Origin: Tenacibaculum sp. MAR_2010_89 | GTDB taxonomy: Bacteria; Bacteroidota; Bacteroidia; Flavobacteriales; Flavobacteriaceae | Reading direction: 5' to 3' | Length of the DNA: 64,000 nucleotides | Assembly: GCF_900105985.1 (NCBI RefSeq) | Contig: NZ_FNUB01000005.1 | Location: 1,922,001-1,986,000 of the forward strand | Shown: positions 26,401 through 35,539 of the stretch, piece by piece | Position numbering within the stretch: position 1 is the stretch's first letter | Layout: the number at the start of each line of letters is the position of its first letter | Position numbers and translations under genes: made by a program | The notes under the pieces: model-generated | The model's input: only the letters and a program-made list of their open reading frames with translations | The model's database searches: none | What the model was told of the DNA's origin: nothing

Positions 26401-28720
26401 TTGAATCTGCATTTTCTGTAATTTTTGCAGTACTTAATTTCGAACTGAAATTATTAGGGCCTGTCCAATTAATAGTTCCGTTAAAAGAAGTACTAGGTAA
26501 TCTTAAGCTAATTTCATCACCTGTTTTTATAGTAACTTGATTATTTGTAGTACTATTAAAGTTAGCACTATTAATTTTATGTTCTATTTTATTGGTTAAA
26601 TCTTCTATGCCAACTTTAAGAGTAATTGTTGTTGAAGAATAACATTGTCCGTTATTAAATTCTAACTTGTATACTCCTTCGTGTGATTTTTGAATATTAT
26701 TAATATCCCAGGCAGTAGCTGAATCTGGTGTTGTATCAACAGTACCATCAGGGTATGTAATTTTCATATTTTCAACACCATATTTTGTGTTAGTACCTAA
26801 GGCAATATTATCTCCTTCACATGCAAATAAAGTTCTACTTTTTGTCCATTTGTTAGCATTGTCTTTCACCCAACCATCTAAAGCTTCTCTTCTTGGTCTT
26901 ATTTCAAGTTCTACTGACCCAGAACAAGAAGCAGGGTCATTCCATGTAATAGTATATGTTCCATAGTTTTGATCAGTAATACTTGTGAATTCAAATCCAG
27001 TTCCAAGATCTGGAGTGTTATCAGAAAAATTATTAGGTCCAGTAATAGTAACATTTTCTAAACCAATATTTTTTATTCCTAAATGAACCTTTTCACCAAC
27101 ACATGCTTCAACAAAAGATCGTTGTACCCATTTTCCGTTTAAAGCTACCCAAGGAGTAATATTGTTCTCGGTTATTAATTCTACTTGAGTAGAATATGTA
27201 CAGCCTCCCATGTCATATAATATGGTATATACACCTGCATCTTGAGTAGTGATGTTATTAAATTTCCAAACCCCATTGTCAGCAGCAACTGTGTGTAAAT
27301 TACCATTTGGTAGTCTTAAGGTTGAGGTTCCTGGTCTATTAGCTTGCATACCTATGCTAATATTAGAGCCAGGACAAGCTTTAAGTTTATTTAAGTTGAA
27401 CCAGTTTGTAGTAGTATTATCGTATTGTACCCATGGTCTAACTTTAAATCCAACATAAAGTCTAACTGTACCAAAACCAAAATTTCCGTTAGCATCTGTA
27501 TATTTAATTAGGTAAGCTCCAGCATCACTTTCTTGAACATTATTAATGTTCCAATAGGTACTAGCGTCAGGAGTGGTATCTATTTCTCCATTTGGTTTTA
27601 AAATTTCTACATTATTTAATCCTACATTTTGTATTCCTATTTTAACATTAGTGCCAGGACATACTTCAATCCAAGATGCATTTTCTTTCCATTTTGACCC
27701 ATCATGCATTCTAGTAGTTACAGCAAGACTACCACCAGTACCAGTGGCAACTAGATTAGCATTTTGCCATAAAGGAAATCTAGCTTCATGATTTAAAGCA
27801 GCATACATCCTATCTGTTTGTCCTTTTGTAAACATTTTTGCACATCCACCGGTAGAATCATACCCCATGTAATTTTCATAGTTAATTAATGAATCACCAC
27901 AATCAGTAGCTCCTGCTAAACAAAAATCATCAGCTGAAGCTACGTCTTCTTGTGGAGTGTCTTCTACATAGTCTTGGTTTATACTAGAACATCCACCTTC
28001 AAAAGTATGTAATAGGTTTAACCAATGTCCAAATTCATGGGTTAATATAGAAGCAAATTCATCATCAGTATTTCCTTTTAAGTAACGACCGTTATAAGTT
28101 ACACGAGCACGCTTGGCGTCAGAATGTGTTTTGTTAGGGTACCAAGCAATACCGCTATTAGTTGTTACACCATCATCATGAATGTCGGCAGTTATATATA
28201 CATTCATATATTTATAGTTGTCCCAAGCATCAGCAGCAACGATAGGGCTGTCATAGTTTCCTTGACCACCAGCTACAGGATGATCAACAATTCCTGATGT
28301 TGGATTACCATTTGGATCAATAGTAGCTAGTTTAAAAGTAATATTTGTTGTAGATCGTCTATCTTTAAATAATGGGTCAACTGTATGGAAATCTGGATTT
28401 AATCCATGAAAATCATCGTTAACCATTTGTAGAGAATTTAGAATTTTTTCATCCGTAACTGTTGCTCCGTTTTGTTCTCTTCCGTAAATGTGAAAGACAA
28501 CAGGAATAATAATGTTTCCAGAAATACCTTTTGCTGAGGTTTTTAATTTGTTAGCACTTCGCTTTTTTGTGTAATCATTGAATTTTAGGAACTCTGCGTA
28601 TTCTTTAGGGTTCTCTTTGTAGTATTTATTCATTGCTCTTGAAGTACCACAACCTATCTCTTGAGCTAGAGAGGAAAGTGTAAAGCATAAAAATAAAAAT
28701 AAAGTAATTGGTTTTTTCAT
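23495..28720 (-). CDS. Giant secreted M43-type metalloprotease with Ig, FN3, GEVED, PKD and T9SS sorting domains
   Basis: The 1741-residue product has a signal peptide (MKKPITLFLFLCFTLSSLAQ) and an M43 (pappalysin-like) zinc protease domain. Its motif is LTHEFGHWLNLLHTFEGGC near residue 230 with the zinc histidines, followed by ENYMGYDSTGGCAKMFT (Met-turn). Next come about four Ig-like repeats in which EACVGEKVHLGI and KACPGSNISIGM are parallel segments. A further Ig-like region, two FN3 domains and two near-identical GEVED domains (YFKVWIDYNQNG) flank a PKD domain (WSWSFTGGTPSSSSVQNPSI). The C-terminus (SYPNPFEENITINVSS ... GTYFIRVQTSKK) is a type A sorting domain for T9SS export. It should be a surface or secreted degradative enzyme. 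Confidence 0.93.
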   Translation of the reverse strand: MKKPITLFLFLCFTLSSLAQEIGCGTSRAMNKYYKENPKEYAEFLKFNDYTKKRSANKLKTSAKGISGNIIIPVVFHIYGREQNGATVTDEKILNSLQMVNDDFHGLNPDFHTVDPLFKDRRSTTNITFKLATIDPNGNPTSGIVDHPVAGGQGNYDSPIVAADAWDNYKYMNVYITADIHDDGVTTNSGIAWYPNKTHSDAKRARVTYNGRYLKGNTDDEFASILTHEFGHWLNLLHTFEGGCSSINQDYVEDTPQEDVASADDFCLAGATDCGDSLINYENYMGYDSTGGCAKMFTKGQTDRMYAALNHEARFPLWQNANLVATGTGGSLAVTTRMHDGSKWKENASWIEVCPGTNVKIGIQNVGLNNVEILKPNGEIDTTPDASTYWNINNVQESDAGAYLIKYTDANGNFGFGTVRLYVGFKVRPWVQYDNTTTNWFNLNKLKACPGSNISIGMQANRPGTSTLRLPNGNLHTVAADNGVWKFNNITTQDAGVYTILYDMGGCTYSTQVELITENNITPWVALNGKWVQRSFVEACVGEKVHLGIKNIGLENVTITGPNNFSDNTPDLGTGFEFTSITDQNYGTYTITWNDPASCSGSVELEIRPRREALDGWVKDNANKWTKSRTLFACEGDNIALGTNTKYGVENMKITYPDGTVDTTPDSATAWDINNIQKSHEGVYKLEFNNGQCYSSTTITLKVGIEDLTNKIEHKINSANFNSTTNNQVTIKTGDEISLRLPSTSFNGTINWTGPNNFSSKLSTAKITENADSNLHAGIYTATVTNTTTCNANAVQTITFEVKFDGVITTPDPIDAGTVSTTDDKTQITTTTGDGIADVIAFKNTSTSNTNYSYLITDEVGKILTSEKSSHDFEGATIGICKVYGIAFEGNLQVTNKNISDIGLATGDFDVSNNFITVTRIEDIPADTEAPSTPSNLTASNITQTSLTLNWLASTDNVAVTGYDIYQGGTKIASITTTTYNVINLTANTSYSFSIKAKDAKANESVASTILNITTKEDTSGGLTYCESAGTRVQYEWIAGVTIGIFSNTSVAATYTDLTSKTIPLNIGTATSTTLTPGYPGTPTNEYFKVWIDYNQNGTFDTNEVAFDSGTAKKNAQTGTITVPSSAKLGVTRMRVSMKYNGAPASSCGNIGDGSVQDFNVDITNDGNVVTAPVAEFIANSTSVDKGTSISFTDQSTNSPTSWSWSFTGGTPSSSSVQNPSITYNTPGVYQVTLTATNTVGSDSESKTGYITVIEPDTTPITYCASSGTRVTYEWIEGVQVGAFSKTSTAATYIDLTSNTIPLSIGVATSTTLTPGYPGNPTPEYFKVWIDYNQNGEFDTNEVAFDSGTAKNNAQTGTITVPSSAKLGETRMRVSMKYNGAPSSSCGNIGDGSVQDFTVNITNDGTGTDTQAPSAPSNVVASNITQTSLTLTWAASTDNVAVTEYEVYQDGNNVATTNTTSFEVTSLTAATAYNFSIKAKDAAGNEATSNTINITTEETSTPPNDGTVVYVDMADVTVNSSNSWAPFQIEKGDQRYFGPWFSSNAINLVNYNKEVICEGNTNNASILSEGTIVGVSSTFKSQSSSFIVASSSYTNWNGKSGYIGFSFKISGNTHYGWLHATVSNDGKSITFKDYAYNSEAGKGLTTKRPTVSKANKVKSSFSPITSYPNPFEENITINVSSIGDNDFTLSVYTILGKELIHKNYQNNPKQIVLGDQIKTSGTYFIRVQTSKKTETLVVIKK
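24514..24936 (-). repeat. GEVED module, copy 2 (within the metalloprotease gene)
   Basis: This about 420-base segment encodes the second GEVED domain (YEWIEGVQVGAFSKTSTAAT onward). It is highly similar in DNA and protein to 25228-25653. Boundaries are approximate. Confidence 0.7.
25228..25653 (-). repeat. GEVED module, copy 1 (within the metalloprotease gene)
   Basis: Partner of the module at 24514-24936; it encodes YEWIAGVTIGIFSNTSVAAT onward. The copies share long stretches such as TPGYPG, YFKVWIDYNQNG and RMRVSMKYNGAP, implying internal duplication. Boundaries are approximate. Confidence 0.7.
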
Positions 28721-29097
28721 ATTTCAGGGTGTTATTATATGGTAAAATCATAATTATCATACTCTTAATTAATTCTATTAAAACTTATGAATATGTTAAT
28801 TATTTGGTGATATTAATGAAAAAAAACAATCAAAAATAACTTATGGTAATATGATATGTTATTTGGATAGTATTTGAGTAGTATGAAGTTAACTTTAAGA
28901 TAATGTGAGTTTTTTGGAATAGAAAACTATATTTCTTTAGTTTTCTATTCACTTATGAAATATTGTTTAGGATTTGATTAAGAAAATAAACTTAAAGCAT
29001 AGAAAAAAACTTATACGGTTAGTATAAGTTTTTTTAATAAGATTATTATAATCAGAGGTTTTGAAGAACTGATTCAGTAAAGAAATTTTATTTGTTT
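28721..29097. other. Intergenic spacer upstream of the metalloprotease
   Basis: There is no gene in these 377 AT-rich bases. They hold a 12-bp inverted repeat with a 10-base loop (28917-28928 and 28939-28950) that is not followed by a T-run, and the aroB terminator at 29003-29035. The metalloprotease promoter must lie here, but I see no clean TAnnTTTG match on the minus strand. Confidence 0.6.
29003..29035 (-). terminator. Terminator after aroB
   Basis: A 14-bp perfect stem (29003-29016 and 29022-29035) and a 5-base loop lie downstream of the minus-strand aroB stop codon, with a T-run on the minus strand. It also has a T-run on the plus strand but no plus-strand gene precedes it. Confidence 0.88.
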
Positions 29098-30156
29098 TTA
29101 TAAGTTATAAAACTCAAGGCTATCTTTAATTAGTTGATTTTGAACTTTACAATCAATTTTAAAATTTTGGTAATCGTTTAATAAAACAAAGTTAATTTCA
29201 CCACCAACATTCTTTTTATCGTGCTTCATTAAATCAAAAATAGGAGTAAAATCATCTTCTAATAAATTAGTTTTACCGTATATGGCAATAATAGCTTTTT
29301 TAATATCCGTAAGTTTCTCTTTCGGAAAGCCTAAAAGTTTATGAGAAATATACGCTTCACAAACCATACCTATGGCAATAGCTTCACCATGAGTTAAGTT
29401 TTCTTTTGCATCGCTTTCTAAAAAATAAGACTCAATACCATGACCAATTGTATGACCCCAGTTTAAGACTTTTCGAACACTCTTTTCTTTAGGATCTTCT
29501 AAAACTACTTCATTTTTTATTTCAATAGAACGATGAATTAAGTCTACAATATTTAGCTCAGGATTATCTTTAATTTGGTTGAATAAATTAATATCATGAG
29601 TCATTCCATATTTAATAATTTCAGCAGTACCTGATCTAATTTCTCTTGGAGTTACAGTATGTAAGTATTCAGGGTCAATTACAATCATTTCTGGATTAGC
29701 AAAAACTCCAATCTGATTCTTTAAAACACCTAAATCTACTCCTGTTTTACCTCCAACAGAAGCATCAACCATACTTAGTAAAGTTGTAGGGATGTTTATA
29801 AAATCAATACCACGTTTAAAAGTAGAAGCAACAAAACCACCTAAATCAGTAATAACACCACCACCTAAGGTAATTAATAAACTACGCCTATCAGCACCTA
29901 ATTCAGTCATAGCATTCCATACACCAACACAAGTTTCAATATTTTTATAAACTTCTCCAGGAGTTATTTGGATAACTTCTATAGGTTTATTGGTATTCAA
30001 TAATTGCATAAATCGAGGATAACAACATTCTAGTGTGTTATCATCTACTAAAATAAAAATAGACGAGTAATTTTTAGTAGCTATTATTTTAGCCAATTCA
30101 TCGTATGCTTTTTCTTCAAAATGGATAGGATATGTTACTGCCTGAATTGATGTCAT
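29098..30156 (-). CDS. aroB: 3-dehydroquinate synthase
   Basis: The 352-residue NAD- and zinc-dependent enzyme converts DAHP to 3-dehydroquinate, step two of the shikimate pathway. It has LITLGGGVITDLGGFVASTF (NAD-binding GGG and GGFxA), RGIDFINIPTTLLSMVDASV and GGKTGVDLGVLKNQIGVF. TAEIIKYGMTHDINLF follows, as do the metal-binding NWGHTIGHGIES and LTHGEAIAIGMVCE histidines. All catalytic motifs are present; the length is normal. The gene is divergent from proline dehydrogenase and appears monocistronic. Confidence 0.96.
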   Translation of the reverse strand: MTSIQAVTYPIHFEEKAYDELAKIIATKNYSSIFILVDDNTLECCYPRFMQLLNTNKPIEVIQITPGEVYKNIETCVGVWNAMTELGADRRSLLITLGGGVITDLGGFVASTFKRGIDFINIPTTLLSMVDASVGGKTGVDLGVLKNQIGVFANPEMIVIDPEYLHTVTPREIRSGTAEIIKYGMTHDINLFNQIKDNPELNIVDLIHRSIEIKNEVVLEDPKEKSVRKVLNWGHTIGHGIESYFLESDAKENLTHGEAIAIGMVCEAYISHKLLGFPKEKLTDIKKAIIAIYGKTNLLEDDFTPIFDLMKHDKKNVGGEINFVLLNDYQNFKIDCKVQNQLIKDSLEFYNL

Positions 30157-30196
30157 TTTCTATTATTTTATAAAGGTGCAAATTAAATAGAAAAAA

Positions 30197-30228
30197 TTGA
30201 TATATGTCATACTAGTCGGTTATATTTG
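30197..30228 (+). promoter_or_regulatory. Flavobacterial promoter for the proline dehydrogenase gene
   Basis: TTG (30197-30199) and TATATTTG (30221-30228) with a 21-base spacer match the Bacteroidota consensus. Predicted transcription start is near 30234, giving an about 28-base leader. Confidence 0.65.
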
Positions 30229-30261
30229 TTTTTCAAATTAAACAATAATAGTACTTAGTTG

Positions 30262-31425
30262 ATGAAACTATTTGACAACACACAAACAGCATTTAAACTA
30301 AAATCTGACTCAGAGTTAGAAAGAGCGTATTTTTTATTTAGAATGATACAAAATCAACCAATGGTTCGTATCGGTACAGCAGTAACAAACTTTGCTTTAA
30401 AAGCACATTTACCAGTAGAAGGATTAATTAGGTCAACAGTATTTGATCATTTTTGTGGAGGAGTAACAGAAGAAGACTGTATTCCAACAATAGAAGAAAT
30501 GTACAATAAAGGTGGAGTATCTAGTGTTTTAGATTATTCAGTTGAAGGTAAAGCTGAAGAAGCTAGTTTTGACGAAGCTTTAAATAAAATTTTAAAGATA
30601 ATTCAGTTTTCTGAAGAAAAACAATCAATTCCATTTGCTGTATTTAAGCCTACAGGTTTTGGACGTTTTGCTTTGTACCAAAAATTAACGGAAGGAAAAG
30701 AGTTAACAACTAATGAAAAAAGCGAATGGGATAGAGTTGTAAATCGTTTTCATACTGTATGTAAAGCCGCAGTTAAAAAAGATGTTCCTTTATTAATTGA
30801 TGCTGAAGAAAGTTGGATGCAAGATGCCGCAGATGATTTGATAGAAGAATTAATGGAAATTTACAATAAAGAAAAAGCTATTGTGTTTAATACATTACAA
30901 ATGTATCGTCATGATAGAATGGAGTATTTACGTAATTTACACCAAAGAGCACACCAAAAAGGTTATCACATTGGAATGAAAGTGGTAAGAGGAGCTTACA
31001 TGGAAAAAGAAAGAGCTAGAGCTGAAGAAAAAGAATATGAGTCTCCAATTTGTGTAAACAAACAAGCAACAGACACCAATTATGATGAAGCAGTTCGTTA
31101 TATGATGGAGCATAAAAACATGGCTATTTTTGCAGGAACACATAATGAGGAAAGTTCTTTTTTACTAATGGAGTTAGCAAAAAAACATAATATAGCTGTA
31201 AGTGATAAACGTATGTGGTTTGGTCAATTATATGGTATGAGTGATCATATTAGTTTTAATTTAGCCGAAGAAGGTTATAATGTAGCTAAGTATGTTCCGT
31301 TTGGACCTGTAAGAGATGTGATGCCGTACCTAATTCGTAGAGCAGAAGAAAATACCTCAGTAGCAGGGCAAACCTCAAGAGAATTAAATTTATTAAAAAC
31401 AGAAAAAGCACGTCGTAAACTTTAA
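30262..31425 (+). CDS. Proline dehydrogenase
   Basis: This FAD-dependent TIM-barrel enzyme of 387 residues oxidises proline to pyrroline-5-carboxylate. The start is the ATG at 30262; a TTG just in front of it is not needed. Visible signatures are FAVFKPTGFGRFALYQKLTE, LLIDAEESWMQDAADDLIEE, MKVVRGAYMEKERARAEEKE, FAGTHNEESSFLLMELAKKH, FGQLYGMSDHISFNLA, and YVPFGPVRDVMPYLIRRAEE near the C-terminus with substrate-binding arginines. It is a stand-alone PRODH without the P5C dehydrogenase domain of PutA. Its stop codon overlaps the start of the next small gene by one base. Confidence 0.95.
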   Translation: MKLFDNTQTAFKLKSDSELERAYFLFRMIQNQPMVRIGTAVTNFALKAHLPVEGLIRSTVFDHFCGGVTEEDCIPTIEEMYNKGGVSSVLDYSVEGKAEEASFDEALNKILKIIQFSEEKQSIPFAVFKPTGFGRFALYQKLTEGKELTTNEKSEWDRVVNRFHTVCKAAVKKDVPLLIDAEESWMQDAADDLIEELMEIYNKEKAIVFNTLQMYRHDRMEYLRNLHQRAHQKGYHIGMKVVRGAYMEKERARAEEKEYESPICVNKQATDTNYDEAVRYMMEHKNMAIFAGTHNEESSFLLMELAKKHNIAVSDKRMWFGQLYGMSDHISFNLAEEGYNVAKYVPFGPVRDVMPYLIRRAEENTSVAGQTSRELNLLKTEKARRKL

Positions 31426-31730
31426 TGAATACTGTTGACGAAATAAAAGAAGCTATTCAAAAAAATAAAAAAAGATTAGCTAAAGAACTTAAAGAAAGCA
31501 AAGAGTTGGTTTCTTTAATAAAAAAGTCAATAACTACTTCTTTAACAAGTGAAGAAAGAAATAAGGTAAAAGAACAAATGTTAGACATTTGTAAGGCTGT
31601 TCCTGCGTTTACAATTTTTATGTTGCCAGGAGGAGCCTTATTGCTACCTTTATTAATAAAACTTATACCAGATATTCTTCCAAGTGCCTTTAGAGAAGAT
31701 GATGATTCAACAGAAAAAAAGGAAAAATAA
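31425..31730 (+). CDS. Small LETM1-like protein
   Basis: The 101-residue protein starts in the overlap TAATG with the proline dehydrogenase stop, so translation is probably coupled. The N-terminal half is a charged helix (EAIQKNKKRLAKELKESKEL). The C-terminal half, AVPAFTIFMLPGGALLLPLL followed by IKLIPDILPSAF, closely recalls the membrane-proximal motif of LETM1 proteins (VPFxxFxxxPxxEFLLPxxxKLFPNMLPSTF in the mitochondrial family). It ends in an acidic/basic tail. LETM1 proteins affect K+/H+ exchange and membrane association; the job of such a short bacterial version is unknown. Resemblance is seen by eye and should be confirmed by profile search. Confidence 0.75.
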   Translation: MNTVDEIKEAIQKNKKRLAKELKESKELVSLIKKSITTSLTSEERNKVKEQMLDICKAVPAFTIFMLPGGALLLPLLIKLIPDILPSAFREDDDSTEKKEK

Positions 31731-31840
31731 ATTAATAGCAAATAGAAAAATATATTGATTTAATAGCTAGTTAATTAACCTTTCGGGCACATTTTTAAAA
31801 TTCGTATTTCAAAATTCATATTTTTTTAATAATAATACAC

Positions 31841-31848
31841 TACTTTTG
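31841..31848 (+). promoter_or_regulatory. TAnnTTTG promoter element upstream of bipA
   Basis: TACTTTTG lies 21 bases before the ATG. A matching TTG at -33 is not evident, so the promoter call is partial. Confidence 0.45.
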
Positions 31849-31869
31849 CGCCAAATTTAACGTAGCAAA

Positions 31870-33642
31870 ATGCAATCAATTAGAAACATCGCTATTATAG
31901 CACACGTTGACCACGGAAAAACTACCTTGGTTGATAAAATTATAGATCAAGCTAAAATTTTAGATGACCGTAAAGAACGTACTGACTTATTATTAGATAA
32001 TAATGATTTAGAGCGTGAACGTGGTATTACTATTTTATCTAAAAATGTATCTGTAAATTATAAAGATGTAAAAATCAATGTAATTGACACACCTGGGCAT
32101 GCCGATTTTGGAGGAGAAGTAGAGCGTGTATTAAAAATGGCCGATGGTGTTTTATTATTGGTTGATGCTTTTGAAGGTCCTATGCCTCAAACTCGCTTTG
32201 TATTAGGAAAAGCAATAGAGTTAGGATTAACACCTATCGTTGTTGTAAATAAAGTAGATAAAGAAAACTGTACACCAGATTTAGTACATGAAAAAGTATT
32301 TGATTTAATGTTTGCTTTAGAAGCAACAGAAGATCAATTAGACTTTAAAACAATTTACGGTTCAGCTAAAAATGGATGGATGAGTACAGACTGGAAAGAT
32401 GAAAAAACAGATATTATCGATTTATTAGATGCGGTAATTGAAACAATTCCTGAAGCTCCTTACCGTGAAGGAAGTCCACAAATGCAAATTACTTCATTAG
32501 ATTATTCTTCTTTTAAAGGGAGAATTGCTATTGGACGTGTATTTAGAGGAGATTTAGAAAAGAACAAAGATTATATGCTTTGTAAGGCTGATGGTACAAA
32601 TAAAAAAGTACGTATTAAAGAATTACACGTTTTTGAAGGAATGGGTAAGGTTGAAACAGATAAAGTACGTAGTGGAGATATTTGTGCTGTAACAGGTATT
32701 GATGATTTTGAAATTGGTGATACTATTGCTGATATTGAAGCGCCAGAAGCATTACCTAGAATTGAAGTAGATCAACCTACAATGAGTATGTTGTTTACTA
32801 TTAATAATTCACCATTCTTTGGTAAAGAAGGAAAATTTGTTACTTCTCGTCACTTACGTGATCGTTTATTTAAAGAAATGGAAAAAAACTTAGCATTACG
32901 TGTTGATACTACTGATTCTGAAGACAAATTTAATGTTTTTGGTCGTGGAGTACTTCATTTATCTGTATTGATAGAAACAATGCGTCGTGAAGGGTATGAA
33001 TTACAAGTAGGTCGTCCTCAAGTAATTTTAAAAGAAATTGATGGTGTTAAATGTGAGCCTTATGAAACATTATCTATTGATGTTCCTGAAGATGTTGCAT
33101 CTAAAGCTATTAATTTAGTATCTCTTAGAAAAGGTGATTTATTAGTAATGGAGCCTAAAGGTGATTTACAACACCTAGAATTTACAATTCCTTCAAGAGG
33201 ATTAATAGGTTTACGTAATAAAATATTAACTGCTACTGCTGGTCAGGCTATTATTAACCATAGATTTAGTGAGTATGGACCTTTTAAAGGTGATTTTACT
33301 GAAGATATAAAAGGAGCGATAGTTTCTTCTGCAGCTGGTAAAGCAACTGCATATGCAATTGATAGATTACAAGATAGAGGTAGATTTTTTATTGATCCTA
33401 ACCAAGAAATATATATTGGTCAGGTAGTAGGAGAGAATGCTAAGTCTGATGATATGGGAGTGAATTTAATTAAAGGGAAAAAATTAACAAACGTACGTTC
33501 TTCTGGAACTGACGATAGTGTTAAGATTGCTCCAAAAATTGATTTCTCTTTAGAAGAATGTATGGAGTATATTAAAGGAGATGAATATTTAGAGGTTACT
33601 CCTGAGAGCTTACGTATGCGTAAAATAACATATAGACCATAA
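31870..33642 (+). CDS. typA: Translational GTPase BipA/TypA
   Basis: The 590-residue ribosome-associated GTPase of the EF-G superfamily acts in 50S assembly and stress adaptation. G1 is [15 protein letters not shown], the switch I region is [13 protein letters not shown]3 is [17 protein letters not shown] and G4 is [12 protein letters not shown]. The beta-barrel domain 2 follows, then [20 protein letters not shown] (domain III) and the BipA-specific C-terminal [40 protein letters not shown], the hallmark of BipA's C-terminal domain, is also present. The length is slightly under the 600-residue norm. The gene stands alone between a promoter box and a bidirectional terminator. Confidence 0.97.
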   Translation: MQSIRNIAIIAHVDHGKTTLVDKIIDQAKILDDRKERTDLLLDNNDLERERGITILSKNVSVNYKDVKINVIDTPGHADFGGEVERVLKMADGVLLLVDAFEGPMPQTRFVLGKAIELGLTPIVVVNKVDKENCTPDLVHEKVFDLMFALEATEDQLDFKTIYGSAKNGWMSTDWKDEKTDIIDLLDAVIETIPEAPYREGSPQMQITSLDYSSFKGRIAIGRVFRGDLEKNKDYMLCKADGTNKKVRIKELHVFEGMGKVETDKVRSGDICAVTGIDDFEIGDTIADIEAPEALPRIEVDQPTMSMLFTINNSPFFGKEGKFVTSRHLRDRLFKEMEKNLALRVDTTDSEDKFNVFGRGVLHLSVLIETMRREGYELQVGRPQVILKEIDGVKCEPYETLSIDVPEDVASKAINLVSLRKGDLLVMEPKGDLQHLEFTIPSRGLIGLRNKILTATAGQAIINHRFSEYGPFKGDFTEDIKGAIVSSAAGKATAYAIDRLQDRGRFFIDPNQEIYIGQVVGENAKSDDMGVNLIKGKKLTNVRSSGTDDSVKIAPKIDFSLEECMEYIKGDEYLEVTPESLRMRKITYRP

Positions 33643-33661
33643 TTTGGTTTTTAAATAGTTT

Positions 33662-33696
33662 AAAAAAGCTCAAGTTATTAACTTGAGCTTTTTTTA
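33662..33696. terminator. Bidirectional terminator between bipA and the symporter gene
   Basis: A 15-bp stem (33662-33676 with 33680-33694) has a 3-base loop and A and T runs on either side. It separates convergent genes. Confidence 0.92.
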
Positions 33697-33723
33697 TGCT
33701 TTTATATGATAAAGTATAAGGTG

Positions 33724-35265
33724 TTATTTTTCAGGTTTTGAATCAATTTCATCAATCATTTTAATAGCTTCTGCTCTTGGAGGAAATATTTTTGATACAA
33801 TAATACCAATAATCATTGAAACTAGAAAAGAAGGAGCAAGTACGTCAAGAGCAACAAAGTATTCACCTATATTTTCTAATTCTTTAAAAACAAAATTAAA
33901 TAGTATTACAGCTATAAAGCCTGATATCATGGAAGCAATAGCCCCTTTTTCTGAATAACCTTTCCAAAAAAGAGAGAGAATAATAACTGGGCAAAAAGTA
34001 GCTGCTATACCAGACCAACCGAAAATGATTACCCAGAATATTTGTCTGTCAGGCGATATGTAATTCATTATAATAGCAATTATTAATGCTGTAAATGCCA
34101 TTATAATAGTTGAAGTTCTTGATATTTTTGTAAGATTTTCATCTTTTATATCTGGACGAAATATTTTTTGATAAAAATCTCTTGTAATAGCACTTGATGC
34201 TAAAATTAAAAGCGAATCGATAGTAGACATTATTGCAGATAAAACGATTGCGATAAAAACAGCAACCAGTATTGTGGGTAAAAAGCTTTCAGTAATCATA
34301 CTTAATACATCTTCACCGTTATTTCCTAGAATGGTTTCAGGATCTTGTCCTTCCTTTGTAAAATAAATACGAGCAAGAATTCCTATAGTTACTGCCGCTG
34401 CATCAGTTAACAATGTAAATATAACAGCAATCCATTTACCTTTATCTATTTCTTTTTTGTTTTTTATAGACATAAATCGGACGTAAACCTGAGGGGAACC
34501 AAGAAAACCTAAACCAATCATAGAAAACCCTAAAATTGTAAAAAGATTCATCCATCCATCTTCACTTCTTCCCATTATTTGTGTTAATGTTGGGTCTATA
34601 GCATTTAAACTATTAGTAACTCCAGTTCCGTTATCCATAGAAAACCAAACTACTATTGGTAATAAAACGAGACCAAAGAACATGAGTAATCCTTGGAATA
34701 AATCTGACCAAACTGCGGCAACAAACCCCCCAATAAATATATAAGCAAGTACTATTAAAAATCCAATTAAAGCCCCTATTTTATAATCAATTCCTAGCAT
34801 AGATCTAAAAGCAACTCCTGTAACATCTATTTGAGAAGCAACATATATAACTATAAAAATTACTAATACTGATGCGGCTAAAATTCGTAGTGTTTGAGTT
34901 GTTGATTTAAAATGACTATGAAGATAATCAGGGATAGTAATTGCTCCATAGGAATCTGATCTTTTCTTGAAACGTTTAGCCATAAACTGCCAAGAAACAA
35001 ATACACCTAATAATTCACCAACAACAACCCAATATCCAGAATATCCTGCCATAGCACCCATTCCAGTTAAACCAATGAGTAACCAACCAGATTCACCAGT
35101 TGCTCTTGCAGAAAAAGCAACAGCCCAGAAGCCCATGTTTTTTCCACCTACATAATAGTCACTCATACTTTTTATTCGTTTTGAGGCAAATATTCCAATT
35201 AAAAAAAGTATTCCAACATAGACTATTAATACAGCTATCTTGATTGTTAAATTTGGGTCTTGCAT
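33724..35265 (-). CDS. Sodium/solute symporter (SSS family, PutP-like)
   Basis: This 513-residue protein has about 13 hydrophobic spans and is an inner-membrane transporter of the SSS/LeuT-fold group. The conserved start FASKRIKSMSDYYVGGKNMG is followed by FSARATGESGWLLIGLTGMG, matching the PutP-type sodium site. FIGGFVAAVWSDLFQGLLMF and SAIMSTIDSLLILASSAITR are also typical. Close resemblance to proline symporters is plausible given the proline dehydrogenase about 2.3 kb away. However, it is divergently arranged with the cysteine dioxygenase gene, so a sulfur amino acid substrate is also possible. Substrate specificity cannot be fixed from sequence. Confidence 0.9.
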   Translation of the reverse strand: MQDPNLTIKIAVLIVYVGILFLIGIFASKRIKSMSDYYVGGKNMGFWAVAFSARATGESGWLLIGLTGMGAMAGYSGYWVVVGELLGVFVSWQFMAKRFKKRSDSYGAITIPDYLHSHFKSTTQTLRILAASVLVIFIVIYVASQIDVTGVAFRSMLGIDYKIGALIGFLIVLAYIFIGGFVAAVWSDLFQGLLMFFGLVLLPIVVWFSMDNGTGVTNSLNAIDPTLTQIMGRSEDGWMNLFTILGFSMIGLGFLGSPQVYVRFMSIKNKKEIDKGKWIAVIFTLLTDAAAVTIGILARIYFTKEGQDPETILGNNGEDVLSMITESFLPTILVAVFIAIVLSAIMSTIDSLLILASSAITRDFYQKIFRPDIKDENLTKISRTSTIIMAFTALIIAIIMNYISPDRQIFWVIIFGWSGIAATFCPVIILSLFWKGYSEKGAIASMISGFIAVILFNFVFKELENIGEYFVALDVLAPSFLVSMIIGIIVSKIFPPRAEAIKMIDEIDSKPEK

Positions 35266-35428
35266 AATGGTTTAATTTTTGGTTAGTTGTGTACTTTTAT
35301 GTGCATAAATAACTTATGAGTTTATTAAAAATATTTTAAAGGTTTTGAAAAGTACTCAAAAAATGATCAGAATTGGTGTTTTTTTATATATTTTAAGCTA
35401 AAAAAATAATAAAAATCATAAAATTGGC

Positions 35429-35436
35429 TATATTTG
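35429..35436 (+). promoter_or_regulatory. TAnnTTTG element upstream of the cysteine dioxygenase gene
   Basis: TATATTTG at 35429-35436, about 104 bases before the TTG start codon. A correctly spaced TTG box is not seen. The 274-base divergent spacer 35266-35539 holds no other recognisable feature apart from an out-of-frame 11-codon ATG ORF at 35515-35550. Confidence 0.45.
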
Positions 35437-35539
35437 TTAAACTTAGCATGATTGAATTAATCATATTAAATTATTTAGTTGGATTTAAGGAATGACCTTG
35501 AATTTGTAAATTAAATGAACCCCAAAAGTAGAAACCTAT

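Noticed and set aside
28917..28950. 12-bp inverted repeat as a terminator
   Set aside because: No T-run follows on either strand and no gene ends there; kept only as a spacer note.
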